7,071 nt of DNA from Chloroflexota bacterium (GTDB lineage Bacteria > Chloroflexota > Anaerolineae > Anaerolineales > UBA4823). The translations under genes and the position numbers were made by a program. Positions 1 to 6,508 of this stretch are shown here, in pieces (position 1 is the first letter of the stretch; every line of letters starts with the position of its first letter). The notes below the pieces were generated by a model. The model had not been told where the DNA came from, searched no databases, and saw only the letters and a program-made list of their open reading frames with translations. Location of the stretch: positions 1-7,071 of the forward strand of contig JAJZSS010000077.1 of NCBI GenBank assembly GCA_021849525.1, given 5' to 3'.

Positions 1-372
1 AACGCTCAGGCAGCCTATGAATCCGCAGTTCCGGTGAACAAAGTAATTTTCAGTACCTATATCATCTCCGGGGTGATGGCCGCATTCTCTGGCATCGCCA
101 TCACTATGTTGAGCGGATCGGGAAATGCCGATATCGGCTCGGCGATGACCCTGAATTCCATTACCGGGGTGGTGATCGGCGGGACGGCGATGAGCGGTGG
201 AATTGGCGGGGTAGTCGGACCGATTATGGGAGCGATCACGCTGGGGTTGATCCAGAACATCATCTCTTTTGCCGGCATCGTTACCTGGTGGGAAACGTTT
301 GCCAAAGCGGCGATCATCGTGGTAGCCCTGGCAGCGCCCGGGATCATTAACCTGTTCAGGAGGCGACAATGA
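1..372 (+). CDS. Ribose-type ABC transporter permease, C-terminal part (5' end outside window)
   Basis: Membrane subunit of a sugar ABC importer of the RbsC/BPD_transp_2 family. The frame is open from base 1 and has 123 codons before TGA at 370-372. A GTG at base 34 should not be taken as the start, because the preceding residues (NAQAAYESAVPV) are the usual family loop 'GxNxxAAxxSGIxV' that precedes a transmembrane segment. Further on come a hydrophobic segment at about residues 18-37, the family signature VVIGGTAMSGGIGG at about 57-70, and two more hydrophobic stretches at about 71-86 and 104-116, ending in a basic tail (RRR). Full-length family members have about 300-340 residues, so roughly two thirds is missing. 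The stop overlaps the ATG of the next permease gene (ATGA), which indicates translational coupling and a two-permease transporter. The substrate is unknown; ATPase and binding-protein genes are expected upstream. Confidence 0.93.
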   Translation, partial: NAQAAYESAVPVNKVIFSTYIISGVMAAFSGIAITMLSGSGNADIGSAMTLNSITGVVIGGTAMSGGIGGVVGPIMGAITLGLIQNIISFAGIVTWWETFAKAAIIVVALAAPGIINLFRRRQ

Positions 373-1337
373 GAAAGTTCTCGATCTCCCCACCGGTCGC
401 CGCGCTGCTTCTGGCCGTTGTGCTCTTTATTCTCTCAGGCCTGCTGCCCAATGGCTACGGCAGTGATCTGAAAGTTGCACTGGCCCAGGCAACGAATATC
501 CTGCGGTTATCCGTATTCCTGGGCGTTATTGCCGCCGGGCAAACCCTGGTGATCATCAGCGGCTTTGAAGGTATCGACCTTTCAGCAGGTTCGGTGGTCA
601 CTTTAACCGCCATTTTGACCTATGTATACGTCAGCGGGAATAATGATAAAGTGTTGGTGGCGCTGCTGATCTCCCTGGCAGTCGGGGCGGTGATTGGCTT
701 TTTAAATGGCGTGGGTGTCACCTTCTTGAAAATATCGCCGTTTGTGATGACCCTGGGGATGTCTGGGGTGGTGACCGGGCTGATCCTGGTCATCAATCAC
801 GGCAATGTCAGCGGGAAAGTCGCTCCGATTATGACGCGCCTGATCGCCCGCCCGGTGGCGCCAGGCATCCCAATCCCCAGCGCCCTGGTGATCTGGCTGA
901 TCTTTGGTTTACTGATGTGGCTGCTTCTGGAGCGTACCACATTCGGCAAGAATCTCTTTGCGATCGGCACCAATCGGGTGACGGCCAAGCTCTCCGGCGT
1001 TAATGTGATCGGAATGAACCTGGCGACCTACGCTCTGGCCGGCGCCCTGGCCGGATTCGGCGGCTTTCTGGTCGTTGGGAATACCGGGGTGGTGTTCATT
1101 GCCCTGGGCCAACCGTTTTTGTTTCCCTCGATTGCCGCAGTCGCAGTAGGGGGAACCCTGCTCTCGGGTGGCAAGGGCAGTTACTGGGGGACGATGGCCG
1201 GCGCCATTGTGCTGACTCTGATCACCAGCCTGCTGACCACCATGCAAATGCCCGATTCTGTGCGCCGGATGGTCCTGGGTGCGACGCTGTTGATCCTGAT
1301 CTCAATCTACGGGCGGCAAAAAACGCTGCGCCAATAA
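369..1337 (+). CDS. Ribose-type ABC transporter permease, complete
   Basis: Second membrane subunit of the importer, 322 residues, normal for the RbsC family. Hydrophobic segments run through most of its length, for example about residues 10-26, 45-64, 95-117, 124-142, 171-187, 219-237, 271-289 and 301-314. Family landmarks are GIDLSAGSV at 68-76 (the 'GGIDLSVGS' signature), the cytoplasmic loop GKNLFAIGTNRVTAKLSGVNV around 193-213, and AVAVGGTLLSGGKGS at 257-271. The start at 369 overlaps the previous stop by 4 bases, and an AGGAGGCG ribosome site lies at 358-365, just inside the upstream gene. The upstream permease has a related but clearly different C-terminal half, so the pair probably forms a heterodimeric channel, as in YtfT/YjfF-type transporters. 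The family call is sure; the substrate cannot be told. Confidence 0.95.
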   Translation: MRKFSISPPVAALLLAVVLFILSGLLPNGYGSDLKVALAQATNILRLSVFLGVIAAGQTLVIISGFEGIDLSAGSVVTLTAILTYVYVSGNNDKVLVALLISLAVGAVIGFLNGVGVTFLKISPFVMTLGMSGVVTGLILVINHGNVSGKVAPIMTRLIARPVAPGIPIPSALVIWLIFGLLMWLLLERTTFGKNLFAIGTNRVTAKLSGVNVIGMNLATYALAGALAGFGGFLVVGNTGVVFIALGQPFLFPSIAAVAVGGTLLSGGKGSYWGTMAGAIVLTLITSLLTTMQMPDSVRRMVLGATLLILISIYGRQKTLRQ

Positions 1338-1364
1338 CCAGAAAATTAAGTCAATCCAGAAAAT

Positions 1365-1374
1365 AAAAGGAGGT
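1365..1374 (+). promoter_or_regulatory. Strong ribosome binding site for oxidoreductase A
   Basis: AAAAGGAGGT is a near-perfect Shine-Dalgarno sequence, 5 bases before the ATG at 1380. It is the best ribosome site in the window and fixes the start of the oxidoreductase. It suggests that this gene is translated strongly and independently of the permease gene, which ends 42 bases upstream. Confidence 0.88.
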
Positions 1375-1379
1375 CTTCC

Positions 1380-2459
1380 ATGACCAAAACCGTAAAAGTT
1401 GGTATTGTCGGAACCGGATTTGTGGGCGATATTCACCACGCATCCTTCAAAAACTGGGTGCGCGACGCTGAGGTGGTTGCCGTCGCCAGCCCCCATAATG
1501 CGGGCAAATTTGCGGAAGAGCGCGGCATCCCGGCAGCTTATGCCGATTATCGCCAGATGCTGCAGGACAAAGACATCGACGTGATTGATATTGGCATTCC
1601 CAATGACCTGCACCACCAGGTGGTCGTGGATGCCGCCAGAGCTGGCAAGCATGTTATCATCGAAAAGCCGCTGTGTGTTACCCTGGAGCAGGCGGATGAG
1701 ATGATCGAAGCCTGCCAGAAGGCCGGCGTGCTCCTGATGTACGCTGAAGAGTTGTTATTTGCTCCCAAGTATGTGCGTGTCAAAACCCTCATCGCTGAAG
1801 GCGCCATAGGCGAGCCCTTCCTCGCCAAGCAATCCGAGGAGCATCCCGGCCCACATATGGACTGGTTCTGGGATGTGAACCGCTCGGGCGGGGGCGTGCT
1901 GCTCGATATGGGATGCCATTCGATTGAATATACGCGCTGGATCCTGGGAAAACCCAGGGTTAAAAGCGTGACTGCCTTCATGGGAACTTATCTCCACCAG
2001 GATCGCACCCAGGGCGAAGATCATGCCTACACCATCGTCGAGTACGAGGGTGGCAAGATCGCCATGCTGGAAAACAGCTGGGCTAAAGGCGGCGGCGTGG
2101 ATGATCGCTGCGAGGTGTATGGCAAGAAGGGCCATACCCGGGCCGACCTGCTGCGCGGCAGCTCGCTGCTCACCTACAGCGAGGAAGGCTATGGTTACGC
2201 AGTGGAGAAAGCCGGGACCACCCGTGGTTATACCTTCACCATGTTCGAGGAAATCTGGAATTACGGCTTCCCCCAGGAGATGCAGCACTTCGTAAACTGT
2301 GTGCTGGGCAAAGAAACCTGCCTGGAAACCGGCGAGGATGGGCGCGAAGTCTTGAAGATCATGTACGCCGCTTACCAATCGGCCGGTGAAGGGCGCAAGA
2401 TCGAATGGCCTTACAACCCGCCAGTGGTCAGCAAGCCCATTGATTTGTGGAAGAAATAA
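1380..2459 (+). CDS. Gfo/Idh/MocA-family NAD(P)-dependent oxidoreductase (A)
   Basis: Predicted cytoplasmic dehydrogenase of 359 residues, typical length for the family, which oxidises or reduces a hydroxyl of a sugar, cyclitol or glycoside. The N-terminal Rossmann fold has the dinucleotide motif GTGFVG at 11-16 after a beta strand (VKVGIV). PNDLHH at 74-79 and EKPL at 95-98 follow, with K96 the family's catalytic lysine. The C-terminal alpha/beta domain carries GGGVLLDMGCHSIEYTRW (170-187), where D176 and H180 match the conserved Asp and His of the active site. There is no signal peptide, so this is not a secreted glucose-fructose oxidoreductase type. The gene lies between the permeases and an aldolase gene. 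A second, divergent member of the family lies two genes downstream, so the two probably act on different intermediates or catalyse opposite redox steps. Family is certain; substrate and cofactor preference are unknown. Confidence 0.94.
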   Translation: MTKTVKVGIVGTGFVGDIHHASFKNWVRDAEVVAVASPHNAGKFAEERGIPAAYADYRQMLQDKDIDVIDIGIPNDLHHQVVVDAARAGKHVIIEKPLCVTLEQADEMIEACQKAGVLLMYAEELLFAPKYVRVKTLIAEGAIGEPFLAKQSEEHPGPHMDWFWDVNRSGGGVLLDMGCHSIEYTRWILGKPRVKSVTAFMGTYLHQDRTQGEDHAYTIVEYEGGKIAMLENSWAKGGGVDDRCEVYGKKGHTRADLLRGSSLLTYSEEGYGYAVEKAGTTRGYTFTMFEEIWNYGFPQEMQHFVNCVLGKETCLETGEDGREVLKIMYAAYQSAGEGRKIEWPYNPPVVSKPIDLWKK

Positions 2460-2483
2460 ACTTATCCGGTGTTTATAGAATTT

Positions 2484-2487
2484 GGAG
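2484..2487 (+). promoter_or_regulatory. Ribosome binding site that sets the aldolase start
   Basis: GGAG lies 7 bases before the ATG at 2495. It supports that ATG over the in-frame GTG at 2447, which lies inside the end of the oxidoreductase gene and would add 16 residues unlike the family N-terminus. Confidence 0.75.
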
Positions 2488-2494
2488 AAATGAG

Positions 2495-3238
2495 ATGCAT
2501 GTCCTATCAAGCAAAACAATTACTTATGGTCAGCTGGCCAAAGTCATCGACCATTCCTTGCTCAAACCCGAATTAACCGAGCAGGATGTGATGGATGGCT
2601 GCAAATTGGCCGCGAAATACAATACGGCGACGGTATGTGTGAAACCCTGCCATGTCCGGATTGCTTCGAAAATCCTTAAAGGCAGCGATGTGAAAGTAAG
2701 CACAGTGGTTGGCTTCCCCCATGGCAGCAATCTGACCGCTGTCAAAGTAGCTGAGGCCAACGCAGCTATCGATGACGGCGCAGTGGAGCTGGATATGGTG
2801 TTGAATATCGGCCAGCTGCGTTCGGGCAAAGCCGATTATGTCCAGGCCGACATCCAGGCGGTCTGTGATGCCGCCCATGCCCGTGGGGCGAAGGTCAAAG
2901 TGATCCTTGAAAATGCTTATCTGACCGACGAGCAGAAGGTCCTGGCGTGCAAGCTGGCCGAAGCCGCCGGGGCAGACTGGGTCAAGACATCCACCGGGTT
3001 CGCACCCAGCGGCGCGACCCTGGAAGATTTACGCCTGATGCGTGCCACGGTCAGCGAGAAAGTCCAGGTAAAGGCGGCAGGCGGCGTACGCACGCTGGAC
3101 GCCCTGCTGGCTGTGATCGACGCTGGCGTTACCCGCTGTGGTGCGACGGCAACAGCAGCGATTCTGGATGAATTTGAGAAGCGGCCCAGGGAAGATTCGG
3201 CGAATACCGTCGAGCCGAATCTCGGTCGTGGCTATTAA
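2495..3238 (+). CDS. deoC: DeoC-family class I aldolase (deoxyribose-phosphate aldolase-like)
   Basis: Class I (Schiff-base) aldolase of 247 residues with the DeoC TIM-barrel landmarks in order: IDHSLLKPELT (18-28), VCVKP (47-51), VVGFPHG (71-77), ELDMVLNIG (98-106), KVILEN (135-140), WVKTSTGF (162-169) and VKAAGGVR (192-199). K164 is the expected Schiff-base lysine, with D100 and K193 as the other catalytic residues (equivalent to D102, K167 and K201 in E. coli DeoC). The classical reaction is cleavage of 2-deoxyribose 5-phosphate to glyceraldehyde 3-phosphate and acetaldehyde. Two loops differ from what I know as usual: GFPHG in place of GFPLG, and a C-terminal phosphate loop GATAT (216-220) in place of GAS(S/A)G-like. 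It sits between two sugar dehydrogenase genes rather than with nucleoside genes, so a different phosphorylated substrate is plausible. The start at 2495 rests on the ribosome site and family length. The symbol denotes the family, not a proven activity. Confidence 0.9.
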   Translation: MHVLSSKTITYGQLAKVIDHSLLKPELTEQDVMDGCKLAAKYNTATVCVKPCHVRIASKILKGSDVKVSTVVGFPHGSNLTAVKVAEANAAIDDGAVELDMVLNIGQLRSGKADYVQADIQAVCDAAHARGAKVKVILENAYLTDEQKVLACKLAEAAGADWVKTSTGFAPSGATLEDLRLMRATVSEKVQVKAAGGVRTLDALLAVIDAGVTRCGATATAAILDEFEKRPREDSANTVEPNLGRGY

Positions 3239-3256
3239 TTACCCGGCGATAATCTT

Positions 3257-3264
3257 ACGGAGAG
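3257..3264 (+). promoter_or_regulatory. Ribosome binding site of oxidoreductase B, next to a double ATG
   Basis: ACGGAGAG contains GGAG at 3259-3262. It is followed by two consecutive in-frame ATG codons, at 3266 and 3269. The gap from GGAG is 3 bases to the first and 6 to the second. The 6-base gap matches the other genes here (6 to 8), so 3269 is preferred. Confidence 0.6.
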
Positions 3265-3268
3265 AATG

Positions 3269-4435
3269 ATGCCAAAACAACTCACCAAACAGACGATTGG
3301 GGTCGGCGTGGTTGGGACCGGCTTTATTGGACCGGCGCATATCGAAGGGCTGCGCCGCAATGGCATCCAGGTGGTGGGGCTGGTTGAATCGACCCTGGAA
3401 ACAGCCCAGATCAAAGCAGCCGAGCTGAGCATCCCCCGTGCTTACGCCTCTTATGAAGCTCTGCTGGCTGACCCTGAGATCGATGTGGTCCATCTGGCGA
3501 CGCCCAATGTGCTGCACCACCCCCATGCCAAGGCTGCCCTCCTGGCTGGTAAGCACGTGATATGCGAAAAGCCGCTGGCGATGACGGCAGTCGAATCAGC
3601 CGAGCTGGTGAAACTGGCGGCAGAGACAGGGAAAGTCAACGCCATCAATTTCAATATCCGTATGTACCCCATGGTGCAGCATGCCCGCAGCCTGGTGCAG
3701 AGCGGCGAAATTGGCGATTTGTTTATCCTGCAGGGCTCGTATCTCCAGGACTGGCTGCTCTTCGAAACTGACTGGAACTGGCGCCTGGAAGCCGACCAGG
3801 GCGGGAGCCTGCGGGCGGTAGGCGATATTGGCTCCCACTGGCTGGACTTGATGACCTTCATCACCGGGCTGCGCGTCGAGGAAGTGTACGCCGATTTCAA
3901 AACCTACCACAAGACCCGCAAGAAACCAGGTAAGCCGCTGGAAACCTTCACCGGCAAGATCCTCCAGCCCTCCGATTATATCGATCAGCCCATCGCCACG
4001 GAAGATTACGCCACAATCTTGCTCCACTACGAAAACGGCGTGCGCGGGGTGGTGACGGTGGCGCAGGTGGCCTCGGGGCGCAAGAACCGGTTGTTCTTTG
4101 AGATTAATGGCTCGAAATCCTCGCTGGCCTGGGATGGAGAGCGCCCGAATGAATTGTGGATTGGTCACCGTACTGCCCCCAACCAGGTGCTGCTCAAGGA
4201 TCCCTCCCTGCTGAGCCCTGAGGCGCGCCAGGTGGCATCCTATCCCGGCGGGCATGCCGAGGGCTTTCCGGATACGTTCAAGCAGCTGAGCAAGAAAGTA
4301 TACGATTATATTTTCGCCGGTGATTTCACCAAAAAACCTGATTTCCCCACCTTTGCCGATGGGCACTATGAAATGGTTCTGTGTGAGGCGATCGAAAAGA
4401 GCGCCAAACAGCGCCAGTGGGTCAAAGTCGAGTAA
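3269..4435 (+). CDS. Gfo/Idh/MocA-family NAD(P)-dependent oxidoreductase (B)
   Basis: Predicted cytoplasmic dehydrogenase of 388 residues (389 if the adjacent ATG at 3266 is used). The Rossmann motif is GTGFIG at 16-21, followed by TPNVLHH at 78-84 and CEKPL at 99-103 with catalytic K101. The second domain has [17 protein letters not shown] (178-194) with D186 and H190 in the active-site positions. A Trp-rich stretch before it ([14 protein letters not shown], 161-174) and the DFKTYH segment after it mark a subgroup that I recall as often encoded beside sugar isomerase/epimerase genes, as here. It differs from oxidoreductase A throughout the C-terminal domain, so the two are old paralogues and not a recent tandem duplication. 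Likely role: oxidation or reduction of a sugar, cyclitol or glycoside hydroxyl, with the TIM-barrel protein of the next gene acting on the keto product. Substrate unknown. Confidence 0.93.
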   Translation: MPKQLTKQTIGVGVVGTGFIGPAHIEGLRRNGIQVVGLVESTLETAQIKAAELSIPRAYASYEALLADPEIDVVHLATPNVLHHPHAKAALLAGKHVICEKPLAMTAVESAELVKLAAETGKVNAINFNIRMYPMVQHARSLVQSGEIGDLFILQGSYLQDWLLFETDWNWRLEADQGGSLRAVGDIGSHWLDLMTFITGLRVEEVYADFKTYHKTRKKPGKPLETFTGKILQPSDYIDQPIATEDYATILLHYENGVRGVVTVAQVASGRKNRLFFEINGSKSSLAWDGERPNELWIGHRTAPNQVLLKDPSLLSPEARQVASYPGGHAEGFPDTFKQLSKKVYDYIFAGDFTKKPDFPTFADGHYEMVLCEAIEKSAKQRQWVKVE

Positions 4436-4490
4436 GATGCCTGGCGCTTGAGAGTCGAATAATAAGCAATCGATTACGACCGATAAAAAC

Positions 4491-4496
4491 GAGGAG
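4491..4496 (+). promoter_or_regulatory. Ribosome binding site of the TIM-barrel isomerase gene
   Basis: GAGGAG lies 8 bases before the ATG at 4505. The rest of the 69-base gap before it (4436-4490) shows no convincing promoter or terminator. Confidence 0.75.
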
Positions 4497-4504
4497 ACGA
4501 ACCC

Positions 4505-5419
4505 ATGAAACTAGGATTTTTGACTGCAGCATTTCCTGACAGCGACCTCGAACGGGTAGCTAAATGGGGCGCGGAGACCGGTTTCCAGGCGATCGAGATT
4601 GCCTGCTGGCCGGTTGGCAAGGCTACCCGCCGCTATGCCGGGGTGACCCATATCGACGTGAATAATCTGGATAAAGCCAAAGCCCGTGAGATCCGCAAAA
4701 TGCTGGACGGCTACGGCCTGCCAATCTCATCCCTGGCGTATTATCCCAACCCGCTCCATCCGGATGCCGACCATCGTGAAACGGTAATTGAACATCTGAA
4801 GAAAGTAATCGAGGCAGCCGCCCTGCTGGAAACCCCTGCGGTGGGTACATTTATCGGCAAAGATAAGAATAAAACTGTGCCGCAAAATTTCGAAGATTAT
4901 GCCAGGATCTGGCCGCCGATTGTCAAATTTGCCAAAGAACACGGGATTAAGATCGCCATCGAAAACTGCCCGATGATCTTCTCGCTGGACGAATGGCCGG
5001 GCGGTAACAACCTGGCTTCGACCCCGGCGATCTGGCGCAAGATGTGGGAGATCATCCCCGACGATAATTTCGGCCTGAATCTCGATCCATCTCACCTGGT
5101 GCTGCAGATGATCGATGTGGAGCGCGTGGTGCGTGAATTTGGCTCGAAGATTTTTCATGTCCACGCTAAAGACCTGCATATCGATCGCGAGGGCCTGTAC
5201 AATCACGGCGTCCTGTCACAAGGGATGGGCTGGCAGGTTCCACGCCTGCCCGGCCTGGGTGATATGGATTGGCCGAAATTCTTTGCGGCGCTTACGGCTG
5301 CTCGCTACGACGGCGTGGTCAGTATTGAGCATGAAGACCGCGTATATGAAGGCGACGAGGCGCTTGTCAAGCGCGGTTTTTATCTCTCCCGCGATATACT
5401 GAAACCGTATATTCATTAA
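4505..5419 (+). CDS. Xylose-isomerase-like TIM-barrel sugar isomerase/epimerase
   Basis: Protein of 304 residues in the AP_endonuc_2 / sugar phosphate isomerase-epimerase superfamily (IolE, IolI, tagatose 3-epimerase relatives). The N-terminal strand MKLGFLTAAFPD and the segment GFQAIEIACWPVG (26-38) are typical. Four likely divalent-metal ligands occur in the expected strand ends: E153 in AIENCPM, D194 in LNLDPSHLV, H220 in HVHAKD (218-223) and E275 in SIEHED. This order and spacing resemble the Glu-Asp-His-Glu set of tagatose 3-epimerase. Members isomerise, epimerise or dehydrate sugars and keto-cyclitols; some relatives cleave 3-keto-glycosides after oxidation by a Gfo/Idh/MocA partner. 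The gene follows such a dehydrogenase gene by 69 bases, so it likely acts on that enzyme's product. Cytoplasmic, no signal peptide. The exact reaction cannot be assigned. Confidence 0.92.
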   Translation: MKLGFLTAAFPDSDLERVAKWGAETGFQAIEIACWPVGKATRRYAGVTHIDVNNLDKAKAREIRKMLDGYGLPISSLAYYPNPLHPDADHRETVIEHLKKVIEAAALLETPAVGTFIGKDKNKTVPQNFEDYARIWPPIVKFAKEHGIKIAIENCPMIFSLDEWPGGNNLASTPAIWRKMWEIIPDDNFGLNLDPSHLVLQMIDVERVVREFGSKIFHVHAKDLHIDREGLYNHGVLSQGMGWQVPRLPGLGDMDWPKFFAALTAARYDGVVSIEHEDRVYEGDEALVKRGFYLSRDILKPYIH

Positions 5420-5455
5420 ACGGATTGCATCAATTACCCATGGCCTTTACCTGTG

Positions 5456-5516
5456 CCTTTCTTTAGTATGGTTCCCCCCTCTTCGGATCATCCAGGAGAG
5501 GGGGAAAGGGTTTTTT
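5456..5516 (+). promoter_or_regulatory. Hairpin plus T-tract before the ROK kinase gene (possible attenuator or ribosome-site mask)
   Basis: Bases 5475-5484 (CCCCCTCTTC) can pair with 5495-5504 (GGAGAGGGGG): ten pairs with one T-G wobble, nine of them Watson-Crick, and a 10-base loop. AAAGGG (5505-5510) and six T residues (5511-5516) follow, then the kinase ATG at 5519. CCTTTC at 5456-5461 could also pair with GAAAGG at 5504-5509, closing an outer stem that would end one base before the T-run. The purine-rich 3' arm holds the only Shine-Dalgarno-like bases near the kinase start. The element could be a partial intrinsic terminator between the two halves of the operon, or a structure limiting kinase translation. 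The pairing is seen directly; the function is inferred. Confidence 0.5.
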
Positions 5517-5518
5517 AT

Positions 5519-6499
5519 ATGAAATACTACATCGGCTGTGACCTGGGTGGTACCAACCTGCGCGCTGCGATTGTCGATGTCGACAGCGGCAAAGTGCTCA
5601 ACCAGTTATCGATCGCGACCCTGGCTCGCGAAGGGCATGCGGCGGTGATGGCGCGCATGGCCGGGCTGTTCTTGCAGGTCATCCAAGAAACTGGCCTGCA
5701 GAGGGATGCCATTGGGGGGATTGGCATCGGCGTGCCGGGCATGCTTGACTTGAAGAAAGGAGAAACGCTTTTCCTCCCTAACCTGTCGGGCACCTGGCCG
5801 CATGTCCCCCTGGTCGCCACCATCTCCAACTTGATGGATCTACCGACGGCTATTCTGAATGACGCCCGTTCGATCACGTTGGGTGAATGGCGGTTTGGCG
5901 CCGGGAAAGGGCTGGATACCCTGGCAGTATTTACCCTGGGAACCGGGATTGGCGGCGGTCTGGTGGTGGATGGGCGCCTGCACCAGGGGAGCGGTGGCAC
6001 AGCCGGTGAGCTGGGACATATGACCATCGATCATAATGGGCCGCGCTGCGGCTGCGGCAATTACGGCTGCCTGGAAGTGTTTGCTTCAGGTCCGGCGATC
6101 CGGGTGATGGGGATCAAAGCTGTTGCCCAGGGGTTAACCACCCAGATTGCCGAGCTGTGCGAAAATGATCTGAACCGGATCACTCCCGCATTAATCGCCA
6201 AAGCAGCTGAAGCCGGCGATCAGATCGCCCTGGGGATCTTCAACCAGGCGGGCTTCTATCTGGGTGTGGCAGCCTCGAGCATTTGCTCTGCTGTTGCCCC
6301 GCAGCGCATCATCCTGTCCGGCGGCGTTTCGCGGGCCGGCAGGCTGCTGCTCGATCCCATGACCCGTACCATGCGTGAGCGGACGCATATCATGGATGTG
6401 GACCAGGTGGAGATTGTTCTGGGTGAGCTTGGCGACAATGCCGGCGCCATTGGCGCCTCAGTATGGGCGTCCCTCCAGGCGCCCGGTCGATCGGCGTAG
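5519..6499 (+). CDS. ROK-family sugar kinase
   Basis: Cytoplasmic ATP-dependent sugar kinase of 326 residues, of the ROK (glucokinase, NanK, NagK) family. The N-terminal phosphate-binding motif is CDLGGTN (7-13). Next come GIGVPGMLD, LNDARSITLGEW with N114 and the likely catalytic base D115, the second phosphate motif LGTGIGGG (140-147), and the sugar-binding GELGH (163-167). The ROK zinc motif CGCGNYGCLE (177-186) is intact: H167, C177, C179 and C184 as metal ligands, E186 as a sugar ligand. The C-terminal SGGVSRAG segment is typical of the fold. There is no N-terminal helix-turn-helix, so this is an enzyme and not a NagC/XylR-type repressor. ATG at 5519 is chosen because family homology starts there; a GTG at 5453 would add 22 unconserved residues read through the hairpin. 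The ribosome site is weak (AAAGGG, 8 bases upstream). Its sugar may be a hexose or N-acetylhexosamine; sequence alone does not decide. Confidence 0.94.
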   Translation: MKYYIGCDLGGTNLRAAIVDVDSGKVLNQLSIATLAREGHAAVMARMAGLFLQVIQETGLQRDAIGGIGIGVPGMLDLKKGETLFLPNLSGTWPHVPLVATISNLMDLPTAILNDARSITLGEWRFGAGKGLDTLAVFTLGTGIGGGLVVDGRLHQGSGGTAGELGHMTIDHNGPRCGCGNYGCLEVFASGPAIRVMGIKAVAQGLTTQIAELCENDLNRITPALIAKAAEAGDQIALGIFNQAGFYLGVAASSICSAVAPQRIILSGGVSRAGRLLLDPMTRTMRERTHIMDVDQVEIVLGELGDNAGAIGASVWASLQAPGRSA

Positions 6500-6508
6500 A
6501 AATCCTGT

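Noticed and set aside
2447..2494. N-terminal extension of the aldolase from a GTG at 2447
   Set aside because: It would overlap the end of the oxidoreductase gene and add 16 residues with no family match; the ATG at 2495 has GGAG 7 bases upstream.
1755..2519. Minus-strand open frame of 254 codons opposite oxidoreductase A
   Set aside because: It lies almost wholly opposite a gene with clear family motifs, its translation shows no recognisable domain, and GC-rich coding commonly leaves long antisense frames open.
3596..4366. Minus-strand open frame of 256 codons opposite oxidoreductase B
   Set aside because: Same situation: fully antisense to a well-supported dehydrogenase gene, with no recognisable motif.
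4410..4448. Inverted repeat AGCGCCAG / CTGGCGCT around the stop codon of oxidoreductase B, as a possible terminator
   Set aside because: Only an 8-base stem with a loop of more than 20 bases partly inside coding sequence, and no T-tract follows.
4426..4463. Near-repeat AGTCGAGTAA / AGTCGAATAA after the end of oxidoreductase B
   Set aside because: Ten bases with a mismatch in a single gap; expected by chance and without further structure.
4448..4490. Possible promoter in the gap before the TIM-barrel gene (TTGAGA as -35 box)
   Set aside because: With a 17-base spacer the -10 position reads CGATTA, a poor match to TATAAT; nothing else supports an internal start.
5453..5518. N-terminal extension of the kinase from a GTG at 5453
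   Set aside because: The added 22 residues (Pro-, Ser- and Gly-rich) are unlike the ROK family, no ribosome site precedes the GTG, and the segment is better explained by the hairpin. Start at 5519 preferred.
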